NCBI GenBank assembly: GCA_963732585.1
Contig: CAVSZY010000007.1
Location: 62,001-126,000, forward strand
Direction: 5' to 3'
Length of the DNA: 64,000 bases
Origin: WLMZ01 sp963732585
GTDB lineage: Bacteria; Actinomycetota; Acidimicrobiia; Acidimicrobiales; Ilumatobacteraceae
The notes beneath the pieces were generated by a model. That model was not told the origin of the DNA. It searched no databases and worked only from the letters and a program-made list of their open reading frames with translations. Shown here piece by piece: positions 9,740 to 17,686 of this stretch (positions are counted from its first letter, which is position 1; the number at the start of each line of letters is the position of its first letter). A program made the translations under genes and the position numbers.

Positions 9740-10920
9740 ATCATTGACAGGGTGCGCTCGACCATGACGTCGAACATCGCCAGCAAGTGCGGGGTGCGTT
9801 CGGCGATCACGGCCCGGTGGCGAGCAACCGTCTCCACGTCGCGACGCGAGATCGGCCCCGTCAGCGAGGCCTTGCCGCGGCGAGCCCAGTTGTCGACGGC
9901 TGCGGTGACCAGCGGTACGAGTATCTGTCGGTCGGCACCGGCGGTGGCCAGCAACTGTTCGGCCGCATCTTCCAACGTGGTCAGGAAGTTGGCGGCGATC
10001 GACGCTGCGGCGTGATAGGCGACACGATCGTCGTCGGCGATGTCGACGGTGACCAATCCCAATCGCTCGGCGAGCAGTTCGGCGACGAGGCGTGCAGCCG
10101 GAGTCGTCGCTGCGATCGCCCCGCCAGCGCCGTGGAACTCGGCTCCATCGGCGGTGACGGTCATCAGCGGGTGCACGCTGAACGCCGGATGCGGTGCCAA
10201 GACGTCGAGCCCGGTCGCTCCCGAGCAATGCCCGACGATCGGGCCCGGCGCGATCTGGCCTACGGCTGAGGCGATCTCGCCATCGGGTACCGCCAGCAGG
10301 ACGACGTCGTAGCCCTGGCCGCTGGCGTCGATGCCATCGAAGCCTCGCTCAAACGGGCCGTGCGCCCAGCCCGCAAGGGCGCCGACAAGGGCCGTGCCCA
10401 TCCGACCTCTGCCGACGATGGCCAATCGCCCGGGTTCCTGTGCGGCGAATGCCTCGACGGCGCGTTGCAACAACGGAATCTGTGCTGCGTTGACCTTGCG
10501 CAGCGCCTCATCGAGCGAGAAGAACTGGGCACGGTCGACCTCTGGGAATTCGGCCGAGACGCCGCTGCGCGGCGGCCATTCCATGGTGAAACGGTTGCTG
10601 GCCAGTTCGGCGACGTTGCCGACAATTTCGTCGGAGATGTGTTCATCGGTGGCGAAACCCCAGACAACCTTGCCCGACTTCTGTGTGACAGAACCGATCG
10701 CCACGAGTCGGTCGGCCGACAGTTCGCCGCCGATCTCCTCGGCGAATTCTCGACGTGCGGCCAAGAACAGGTCTTCGCCCGGTTCCACCTCGCCCTTGGG
10801 AATGGTCCACACTCCGCAGTCCTTGCGCGCCCATAGAGGTCCGCCCGGGTGAGCCAACAAGATTTCCGGCTGGCCCGCAACGAAGCGAACGGCGACGATC
10901 CCAGCGCTGAGCTTGCCCAT
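9727..10920 (-). CDS. NUDIX hydrolase fused to Rossmann/DUF2520 dehydrogenase-like protein
   Basis: A single 397-residue reading frame joins two families. Residues 1-155 are a NUDIX domain with a perfect box from Gly43 to Gly64 (GEVEPGEDLFLAARREFAEEIG). They resemble small NUDIX proteins that begin MxKLSAGxxxxR and carry HPGGPxWARKD. From about residue 166 there is a dinucleotide-binding GRGRMG (170-175). Then come HPLMTV, DDRVAYHAAASIAANFLTTL and KASLTGPISRRDVETV, the pattern of DUF2520 proteins related to pyrroline-5-carboxylate reductase and ketopantoate reductase. DUF2520 genes often sit beside panC in actinobacteria, but no pan gene is here. ATG at 10920 is preferred to 10956 because it begins the family motif MGKLSAGI. 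Substrates are unknown. Confidence 0.85.
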   Translation of the reverse strand: MGKLSAGIVAVRFVAGQPEILLAHPGGPLWARKDCGVWTIPKGEVEPGEDLFLAARREFAEEIGGELSADRLVAIGSVTQKSGKVVWGFATDEHISDEIVGNVAELASNRFTMEWPPRSGVSAEFPEVDRAQFFSLDEALRKVNAAQIPLLQRAVEAFAAQEPGRLAIVGRGRMGTALVGALAGWAHGPFERGFDGIDASGQGYDVVLLAVPDGEIASAVGQIAPGPIVGHCSGATGLDVLAPHPAFSVHPLMTVTADGAEFHGAGGAIAATTPAARLVAELLAERLGLVTVDIADDDRVAYHAAASIAANFLTTLEDAAEQLLATAGADRQILVPLVTAAVDNWARRGKASLTGPISRRDVETVARHRAVIAERTPHLLAMFDVMVERTLSMIDGQ

Positions 10921-11332
10921 GCGCTGCACGTTACTGAGCAGCGGGCCTGCCACCATTCTCGACGCCCTTCAGGCACCTTCGGGCCCCGGGAGTCAGGGCG
11001 GTTCGTCTCTCTCGGTGTCGGCCGAGGTGGCGCAGGTATGCACGGTGAGGTTGTGGTGATGATCGAGGCTGAGGGTGAGGCCGTTGGCGTGCGTGCGGGT
11101 GTGCGACGGGCATCGCCTCGGCACAGATATTGACGGACACGAACCTCATGCGACCACCCTAAACAAGGGGTGTGATGCGGGACCCCATCTCTGGTGATCA
11201 CTTCGAATTCGGTGAACTCAGACGACGATCACCGACGCTGAGAACCAAGCGTTGATGTCGGCGAAGATCGCGATCTGAATATGTTGTGGCGCGTGTCACG
11301 CGGCGCCACAGCGACCCGGCAGAATTGTCGAC
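10921..11332. other. Non-coding or undeciphered 412-bp gap
   Basis: No supported gene. Both flanking genes point away, so promoters for the NUDIX-DUF2520 gene (-) and the acyl-CoA ligase (+) should lie here. A minus-strand frame around 11000-11149 reads MRFVSVNICAEAMPVAH. With one deleted base it could run on as THANGLTLSLDHHHNLTVHT to a stop, giving a ~50-residue peptide, but nothing independent supports it. Confidence 0.4.
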
Positions 11333-13102
11333 GTGACCGATTACCTACGACTTGCCCGTGAAGAACTCACCGCCGAGAACGGACCATTCGCCCTGACCGA
11401 TATCTCCGTGCGCGGCATCGCCATGAAGAAATACGCGACTGCGCCAGCCGATTTGCGTGCCCTATGGCAGATGACGGCCGGATATGGCGACCGCGATTAC
11501 CTCGTCTTCGAGGATGAGCGTTTCACCTACAGCGAAGTTCACGCTCAGGTGAGGGCCCTGGCTCACACCTTGCACACGGTGCACGGCGTCGGGCCCGGCG
11601 ATCGGGTTGCGCTGTCGATGCGCAACTATCCCGAATGGGTGGTCGCCTACTGGGCGACAGTATCGATCGGCGCCGCCGTGGTCGGTATGAACGCCTGGTG
11701 GACGAGCTCGGAAATGAGCTACGGCTTGCAGGATTCACAACCCAAGGTCGTCATCGTCGACGACGAACGGCTCACTCGGCTTCTGCCGGTGCTCGATGAT
11801 CTGCGCTCGACGGCGCCGCTGCAGGTCATCGCCGTGCGCTCGGCGCAGACTCTGCCGTCGGGCGCCAACTCGTGGTCCGATGCCCTTGCGGCAGGCAACG
11901 GACGGGAGATGCCAGCGGTGGCCATCGACACCGACGACGACGCCTGCATCTTCTACACCTCGGGAACGACGGGCTTTCCGAAGGGGGCGCAGATCACCCA
12001 CCTCGGTTCGATCACCAATCTCTTCAACATCGCGGTAATGAATATCTCAGTCGCCATGGCCGACGCCAAGGCTGCGGCCACCGCTCAGGAGGCGTCGGCA
12101 TCGCCGACCAGCGGGGCGGCGCCGGCACCCGCACCGGCAGCACCCGCACCGGCAGCCCCGGCACAGGGGGTGTTCATGGCCTCGACGCCGTTGTTCCACG
12201 TCACTGCATGCAACTGCGTGTTGCATCCGGCGACGATGACCGGCGGGCGCCTGGTGCTGATGCACAAGTGGAATCCAGGACGGGCCTTGGAGCTGATCGA
12301 ACGCGAGCGGGTGACCAACTTCTCCGGCGTGCCGACGATGTCGCGCGAGATGCTGATGCATCCCGATTGGAGCCGCCGCGATACGTCATCACTGGTCGGC
12401 ATGGGTGGTGGGGGAGCGGCCTTGCAGCCTGACCTCGTGGCCAAGATCGATTCGGCACTGACCAAAGGTGCCCCGGTGACGGGGTACGGGCTCACGGAAA
12501 CCACGGGCATCGTCACCGCCAGTTCAGCTCGCCGCTACCTCGATAAACCCGCCTCAGCAGGGCCCATCGTGCCGACGTTGGAAGCCAAGCTGGTCGACGA
12601 AAACGGGGTCGACATCCCAACATCGCCCGATGCCGTCGGGGAGCTCTGTGTGCGCGGCTCGGTGATCATCAAGGGCTACCTCAACCGGCCCGAGGCCACC
12701 GCCGAGGCGATTCGCGATGGCTGGTTTCACACCGGGGACATCTGCCGGATCGACGACGAGGGTTTCGTGTACATCGTCGATCGGGCCAAGGACATGGTCA
12801 ATCGGGGCGGGGAGAACGTCTATTGCAGCGAGGTCGAAACGGCGATCTACCAGCACGATGCCGTCGCCGAGGCCGCTGTCTTCGGGATTCCGGATGACCG
12901 CCTTGGTGAGGCCGTCGCCGCGGCGATCGTGCTCCGCCCGGGAAGCTCGCTGACCACACCTGAGCTCGACCGGTTCCTCGCCGCGAAGCTTGCCGCCTAC
13001 AAGATCCCAGCGACCGTGTGGTTCTTGAGCGAGCCGTTACCGCGAAACGCCAACGGCAAATTCGTCAAGCGTGAGTTGCGCGATCGTCTGCTGACGACGT
13101 AA
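11333..13102 (+). CDS. Acyl-CoA synthetase (AMP-forming), with Ala/Pro-rich insertion
   Basis: An ANL-superfamily ligase of 589 residues that activates a carboxylic acid through an acyl-AMP to the CoA thioester. Visible motifs are the P-loop YTSGTTGFPKG (208-218), TGYGLTETTG, GWFHTGDICRID, DRAKDMVNRGGENVYCSEVE and the C-terminal lysine region PRNANGKFVKREL. Residues 252-278, just before the core strand VFMASTPLFHVTA, are a low-complexity Ala/Pro/Gly stretch. Other family members are not expected to have an insert at this point. The GTG start at 11333 gives the natural N-terminus MTDYLRLAREEL. The 3' end overlaps tag by 38 bp. The acyl substrate cannot be read from sequence. Confidence 0.9.
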   Translation: MTDYLRLAREELTAENGPFALTDISVRGIAMKKYATAPADLRALWQMTAGYGDRDYLVFEDERFTYSEVHAQVRALAHTLHTVHGVGPGDRVALSMRNYPEWVVAYWATVSIGAAVVGMNAWWTSSEMSYGLQDSQPKVVIVDDERLTRLLPVLDDLRSTAPLQVIAVRSAQTLPSGANSWSDALAAGNGREMPAVAIDTDDDACIFYTSGTTGFPKGAQITHLGSITNLFNIAVMNISVAMADAKAAATAQEASASPTSGAAPAPAPAAPAPAAPAQGVFMASTPLFHVTACNCVLHPATMTGGRLVLMHKWNPGRALELIERERVTNFSGVPTMSREMLMHPDWSRRDTSSLVGMGGGGAALQPDLVAKIDSALTKGAPVTGYGLTETTGIVTASSARRYLDKPASAGPIVPTLEAKLVDENGVDIPTSPDAVGELCVRGSVIIKGYLNRPEATAEAIRDGWFHTGDICRIDDEGFVYIVDRAKDMVNRGGENVYCSEVETAIYQHDAVAEAAVFGIPDDRLGEAVAAAIVLRPGSSLTTPELDRFLAAKLAAYKIPATVWFLSEPLPRNANGKFVKRELRDRLLTT

Positions 13103-13700
13103 CCCGCTCGAACTGGGCGCGCCGCGCGTGCTCGCAGCGCTCGCGAACCCAACAGCCATCGAGGTGATCGTTGACCAGGCCCATCGCCTGCATAAAGGCA
13201 TACATCGTGGTTGGCCCGACAAAGCTGAAGCCGCGCCGTTTGAGATCTTTGGATATTGCCGTCGAGGTTGCGGTCGATGCCGTGAACTCGCGCGGCGCCG
13301 AGGCAAACGTCGCGTGCGGCCAGAAATAGGCGGCCAGCGAACCGAACTCAGCGATCAGCTCGTTGGCCCGTGCCGCGTTGTTGATCGTCGAACGGATCTT
13401 GCCCTGGTGGCGCACGATGCCAGCGTCGCCAAGCAGGCGGGCGACGTCGTGTTCGTCGAAGTCGGCGACCACCAGCGGGTCGAATCCGGCGAAGGCCTGT
13501 CGAAAATTGTCGCGCTTTCGCAGGATCGTCAGCCAGCTGAGGCCGGACTGGAAACCTTCCAGGCACAATTTCTCGAACAAGCGGTGATCGTCGACTACGC
13601 CGACGCCCCACTCGTCGTCGTGATAGGCGATGTAGTCGGCGCTCGAGGCGCCCCATGAGCAGCGGGAAGAGCCATCGTCACCCGGAACGAGTTCGATCAT
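13065..13700 (-). CDS. tag: DNA-3-methyladenine glycosylase I
   Basis: A base-excision repair enzyme that removes 3-methyladenine. Tag hallmarks are RCSWGASS followed by YHDDEWG (Cys14 and His27, Zn ligands), FEKLCLEGFQSGLSWLTILRKRDNFR, DAGIVRHQGKI, FVGPTTMYAFMQAMGLVNDH and a C-terminal His/Cys pair. The start at 13700 (MIELVPGDDG) gives a 211-residue protein; an upstream start would add 15 residues without family resemblance. It is convergent with the acyl-CoA ligase, sharing 38 bp. Confidence 0.93.
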   Translation of the reverse strand: MIELVPGDDGSSRCSWGASSADYIAYHDDEWGVGVVDDHRLFEKLCLEGFQSGLSWLTILRKRDNFRQAFAGFDPLVVADFDEHDVARLLGDAGIVRHQGKIRSTINNAARANELIAEFGSLAAYFWPHATFASAPREFTASTATSTAISKDLKRRGFSFVGPTTMYAFMQAMGLVNDHLDGCWVRERCEHARRAQFERVTSSADDRATHA

Positions 13701-13752
13701 TGCACGCACTGTAGACGCGACGATCCGTTCTCGGCAGTGGCACAATCAAGTC

Positions 13753-14010
13753 ATGCGTCGCTCCATCGATGACTACCCGTTCACGCCTGAAGACATCCCG
13801 GAGGGCGCCGAGGATGCGACGGCGATTTCCTGGGCGGTGGCGATCTGCGATGACTATGACGACGCCGAGCCGCGGATCGTGGTGACGGTCGAAGAGGTTG
13901 GCTCGCCTGGTCAGGGTCTCGTCGGGCACTTCAGCCCTGTTCACGCACGACGGTTGCGCCAGGCGATTGCCGACGCGCTGCGTGAGATCGGCGAGAATCC
14001 CGGGGCCTGA
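13753..14010 (+). CDS. Hypothetical acidic small protein
   Basis: An 85-residue soluble protein beginning MRRSIDDYPFTPEDIPEGAE. It is rich in Asp and Glu, with an alternating hydrophobic segment (RIVVTVEEV) and a helical C-terminus (HARRLRQAIADALREIGENP). No catalytic or cofactor motif is visible. It is divergent from tag, with 52 bp between starts, and upstream of the sulfite reductase. It has typical coding character, but its function is not recognised. Confidence 0.65.
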   Translation: MRRSIDDYPFTPEDIPEGAEDATAISWAVAICDDYDDAEPRIVVTVEEVGSPGQGLVGHFSPVHARRLRQAIADALREIGENPGA

Positions 14011-14105
14011 TCGAAGAAATCGGTTGGCGTGGAGCACAACTTCACCTATTGTTGACCGAAATAGTCGGCTTTTATCTGCTGGCTCCGGACGAAGGTCACA
14101 ATCTG

Positions 14106-15896
14106 GTGAGCATCACTCCAGCCATCACCGCTCCTCGCGATCTCGACGCAGAGCAACAGAACGACATCGATCGCTTCCGGCGCGCCGCCGAGCAATATCT
14201 TGCAGGCGAGATCCCGGAAGACGTGTTTCGCGTCATGCGCCTCAACAACGGTGTCTACGGCCAACGTCAGGGCGGCACCAATCAGATGGTGCGTATCAAG
14301 TTTCCTGGCGGGGCGATCACCCCCGAACAGATGGAGATGATGGGCCATCTCGCCGAGCATTACTCGCGCGGCTGGGGGCACATCACCACCCGGCAGAACG
14401 TGCAGGTCCACTACGTCGACCTGCCCCGCGTCGCCGATCTGATGAGCGACCTCGCTCGCGTTGGCTTGACCAGCCGTGAGGCCTGTGGCGACACAGTGCG
14501 CAACGTGATGGCCTGCCACCTTGCAGGTGCCTGCCCGCACGAGAATCTCGATGTCACCGCCTGGGCCGATGCCACCTTCCGTTACTTTGTGCGCAACCCG
14601 CTCGGTCAGCGGCTGCCGCGCAAGTTCAAGGTCAATTTCTCCGGCTGCTCCACCGATTGCGGCCAGGCGATGTTCAACGACGTCGGCGTCATCGCCGTGA
14701 CCCGCACGCTCGATGATGGCACCGTCGAATCTGGATTCCGGGTGTACATCGCCGGCGGATTGGGCGCAACGCCACATCCGGCGCTGGCGCTGGAAGACTT
14801 CACCGCCCGCGAGGATTTGCTGCCGACGATCGAAGCTGCGTTGCGTGTTTTCGAGCAGACCGGAAATCGTGACAACAAGCTTCGAGCACGGATGAAGTGG
14901 GTTGTCGATCAACTTGGTATCGATGAAGTGCGCCGCCGAGTGCAGAAGGTTCGTCTGACGCTTCCCGCATCGGCTACCTGGCCAGGTGGCATCCCCGAAG
15001 AGGTACTCAAGCACGGCGACGCCCCAGCCGGTCGTTCGACGACGATCGAAGCTACTGCCGTCGGCCACGGCATTCAGGTGGCATTGACGCCGCGGGATCC
15101 CTACCAGCGCTGGGTGGCCACGAGCGTGATCCGCGGCACCGCCAACGGAACGGTCTCGGCGGTTGCCTATGCCGCCCTCGGCGACATCACCGCCGCCCAG
15201 TTCCGCTCGCTGGCCTCGATTCAGCGTGAACTCGCCGCCGACGTGCGCCTCAGCAACCGCCAGAACGTGGTGTTCCGTGGCCTCAGCGACGCCCAGCTGC
15301 CCGTGCTCTTTGCCCGTCTCGAGGCGATCGGTATGGCTCGCCCGGGGGCGGAGCTTTCGCGTGACGTCGTTGCCTGCCCCGGCGCAGACACCTGCAATAT
15401 CGCCGTCACCCAGTCGCGCGGCCTAGCCAAGGCGATCGGCGAGAAGCTGGAAGAGGAAGGCCTTGCCGAGATCGGTGGGGTGCGCATCAACATCTCCGGG
15501 TGCACCAACAGCTGCGGCCAGCACCATACCTCCGACATCGGCTTTTTCGGTGCGGAGCGACGTGCCCACGGGCGTTCGGCCCCTGGCTATCAGATGTTGC
15601 TCGGCGGCTACGTCGGCCAAGAGCAGATCCACTTCGGCGACAAGGCGCTTCGTCTGCCGGCCAAGGCCGCGCCGGAGGCCGCAGCACGAGTGATCCGCCG
15701 TTTCGCCGAAGAGCGTTCTGCGGGGGAGTCCTTCCGCGGCTGGATGGACCGGGTCGGCGGAGCTGGCGCCGTTGCCGCTCCGCTCAAGGATCTCGATGTC
15801 TTCCCAACCTTTGAGGACGGACCAGAGTTCTACGCCGACTACGACGAGACCGGACCGTTTGTCGCCGCCGTCGGCGAATCAGAATGTGCCGTGTGA
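14106..15896 (+). CDS. Ferredoxin-dependent nitrite/sulfite reductase
   Basis: A siroheme/[4Fe-4S] reductase of about 596 residues that catalyses six-electron reduction of sulfite to sulfide or nitrite to ammonia. Two ferredoxin-like halves are visible (NGVYGQRQGGTNQMVRIKFP, then RLSNRQNVVFRGL). The cluster/siroheme ligands are CPGADTCNIAVTQSRG and INISGCTNSCGQHH. GTG at 14106 is chosen over TTG at 14049 because a GAAGG ribosome site lies about 10 bases upstream and the product starts at a conserved region. It is coupled to the DUF4202 gene by a GTGA overlap. DUF4202 genes usually accompany assimilatory sulfur genes, which favours sulfite reductase; this is an inference. Confidence 0.9.
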   Translation: MSITPAITAPRDLDAEQQNDIDRFRRAAEQYLAGEIPEDVFRVMRLNNGVYGQRQGGTNQMVRIKFPGGAITPEQMEMMGHLAEHYSRGWGHITTRQNVQVHYVDLPRVADLMSDLARVGLTSREACGDTVRNVMACHLAGACPHENLDVTAWADATFRYFVRNPLGQRLPRKFKVNFSGCSTDCGQAMFNDVGVIAVTRTLDDGTVESGFRVYIAGGLGATPHPALALEDFTAREDLLPTIEAALRVFEQTGNRDNKLRARMKWVVDQLGIDEVRRRVQKVRLTLPASATWPGGIPEEVLKHGDAPAGRSTTIEATAVGHGIQVALTPRDPYQRWVATSVIRGTANGTVSAVAYAALGDITAAQFRSLASIQRELAADVRLSNRQNVVFRGLSDAQLPVLFARLEAIGMARPGAELSRDVVACPGADTCNIAVTQSRGLAKAIGEKLEEEGLAEIGGVRINISGCTNSCGQHHTSDIGFFGAERRAHGRSAPGYQMLLGGYVGQEQIHFGDKALRLPAKAAPEAAARVIRRFAEERSAGESFRGWMDRVGGAGAVAAPLKDLDVFPTFEDGPEFYADYDETGPFVAAVGESECAV

Positions 15897-16474
15897 GCGA
15901 TACCTACTCGCTGATATGCGAAGCGATCGATCGAGCGAACGCCGACGATCCACATCTGATCGAATATGAGGGGGTACCTGAGCCTCTCGCCAGGCTGCAC
16001 GGCACGTTGGCCGCGCGCTTTGTGCTCGATCTCGATCCTCACGCCGACGAGGGTGTCCTCGTCGCAGCTCGCGGGCATCACCTCCGTCGGTGGCAACTGC
16101 CGCGCTCGGATTATCCCGATGGTCGTGCTGGCTATCTGCGTTGGCGACGCGATCAAAAGGTGCGCCACGCCCATGACATCGCTGCGCTCTTGAGCGGCCT
16201 CGGCTGGCAGCAAGAGGCGATCGCCGACGTGCAAGCGCTGGTTCGCCGAGATGGCCTGGGAACCGACCCGCGTGCCCAACTGGTGGAAGACGCAGCCTGT
16301 TTAGTCTTTCTGGTAACCCAGCTCGACGACTTGCTGCAGCGTGTCGCCGCCGAGCGAATGGACGAAGTGATCCGTCGCACGGCGGCAAAGATGAGCGCGT
16401 CGGCTCGCGCCGCGATCGGCGGCCTGGCCCTCAGCGACGTGGGTCGCGCTGCGTTGGCGCGAGCGCTGCCTTAA
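15893..16474 (+). CDS. DUF4202 family protein
   Basis: A 193-residue protein matching the DUF4202 pattern: an N-terminal AIDxANADDP, then HGTLAARFVLDLDPHADEGVLVAARGHHLRRWQLPRSDYPDGRAGYLRWR. Later come LVEDAACLVFLVTQLDDL and the Lys/Arg-rich C-terminal helix. The conserved His and Asp residues suggest a metal-binding, HD-like fold, but the biochemical role is unestablished. GTG at 15893 overlaps the reductase stop, so the two are translated together, as expected for a sulfur-assimilation accessory. The 3' end overlaps ltrA by 44 bp. Confidence 0.85.
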   Translation: MSDTYSLICEAIDRANADDPHLIEYEGVPEPLARLHGTLAARFVLDLDPHADEGVLVAARGHHLRRWQLPRSDYPDGRAGYLRWRRDQKVRHAHDIAALLSGLGWQQEAIADVQALVRRDGLGTDPRAQLVEDAACLVFLVTQLDDLLQRVAAERMDEVIRRTAAKMSASARAAIGGLALSDVGRAALARALP

Positions 16475-17627
16475 CGGAGCTGCCCGGCGCGCGCTTCAGT
16501 AGTCGCAGAGTCATGGTCTGCATGGCGACGATGACGAGGCCGACGAGGCCGACCAGAGCGGTGGCGCTGATCACCCGGCCGAGCACGGCGATGCCGAGCA
16601 GCAAGGCCGCCAGGGCAAGCATGCGTTCCGGCGATGATTGGCGAACGGCGATCCAGCGGGTTGCGACGAGGGTGGCAATGATCAACGCCAACCCGGCGGC
16701 GAGGCATGCCCGATGAAAGCCGTCGAGCTGCTCGGCGGGCAAGGCCACCGCCTGACGAATGGCGACCGCGAAGAGAATGATCCCGGCGACAATCGGAAAG
16801 TGGCCGAAGGTGAACAGGTCGCGGGCGACGGCTCCTCGCCGACCGGTTGCTGCCTGGGTCAGGACGCGCTCTGCGGCCTTGGGCAGGTAGGCGAAATAGG
16901 TCCACCACAATGCCGAGGAGGTCATCGCGGCGACGATGACGGCGACCGCTGCCGCCCAGTCGAGGCGGACGCGGGCAGCGTTGGCACCGATACTGACCAG
17001 TACCTCGCCGAGAGCAATGATGACAAACAGACTGTGTCGCTCGGTGAAATGCACGGCATCGATTCGCCATTCGACGGTGCCGTCGTCTGAGCCCGACGCA
17101 CCGCGCAGTGCGGCCACCACGTCGAGCGCAGCTGCACCCAACCACCAGCCAACCCTGGCATCACCCGCGGCTGTCGCTCCGATAACGACCAGTCCAGCGG
17201 GCACGAGCGCGATCGGCGCGTACTGCCAGAAGGCGCGCCGGGTCAATGGGTCGTCGCGCATGATGCGACCTTGCAATACGAGCGACCAGAGCTGCACGGC
17301 GGCGAGAATGCTGGCGAAGAGCATCGCGTCGCGCCCGAATGCTTGAGGTAGAGCGACGGCCAAGAGCAGTATGAACGGCACTGCGCCGAGCACCATCAGC
17401 TCACTCTCGTTGTTCTGCTCGATATCGATCGACGTCCCGATCCAGGTGAACTGCGACCACAGCCACCACACCAACCAGGCCAACAGCAGTCCGCGTCCCA
17501 CGGCGCCAGCCGTTTGCTCAGCGGTGATCATCCCCGAAATCTGTGTGACGCAGAAGACGAACACAAGGTCGAGAAAGAGTTCAAGATTCGTTGCGTGTCG
17601 ACCGTGTGCGACGCTGGGTTGGTCCAT
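16431..17627 (-). CDS. Low temperature requirement A (LtrA) family membrane protein
   Basis: A 398-residue multispanning protein. It has the LtrA hallmark NLELFLDLVFVFCVTQISG near the N-terminus, WWLWSQFTWIGTSID, and HFTERHSLFVIIALGEVLVSIG in the centre. About ten hydrophobic segments are visible. LtrA proteins were named from a cold-sensitive Listeria mutant; their molecular activity is unknown. The start at 17627 (MDQPSVAHGRHATNLELF) fits the family, and a longer frame adds only 13 residues. It is divergent from the dioxygenase-like gene and convergent with the DUF4202 gene. Confidence 0.88.
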   Translation of the reverse strand: MDQPSVAHGRHATNLELFLDLVFVFCVTQISGMITAEQTAGAVGRGLLLAWLVWWLWSQFTWIGTSIDIEQNNESELMVLGAVPFILLLAVALPQAFGRDAMLFASILAAVQLWSLVLQGRIMRDDPLTRRAFWQYAPIALVPAGLVVIGATAAGDARVGWWLGAAALDVVAALRGASGSDDGTVEWRIDAVHFTERHSLFVIIALGEVLVSIGANAARVRLDWAAAVAVIVAAMTSSALWWTYFAYLPKAAERVLTQAATGRRGAVARDLFTFGHFPIVAGIILFAVAIRQAVALPAEQLDGFHRACLAAGLALIIATLVATRWIAVRQSSPERMLALAALLLGIAVLGRVISATALVGLVGLVIVAMQTMTLRLLKRAPGSSVKAALAPTQRDPRR

Positions 17628-17686
17628 GGTGCAATTGCAGCACGGTTTTTGCACAATTCTTACCAACGGTCGAGAAACTGTTGGCT

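Noticed and set aside
9684..9750. Possible CRISPR-like array
   Set aside because: The 14-bp units are contiguous with no spacers and no cas genes are present; a simple tandem repeat.
10931..11149. Minus-strand peptide starting MRFVSVNICAEAMPVAH
   Set aside because: Needs a frameshift to read sensibly and has no conserved motif; kept only as a note in the gap entry.
14049..14105. TTGACC near 14052 as a -35 box of a promoter
   Set aside because: No convincing -10 at 16-18 bp; only one element fits.
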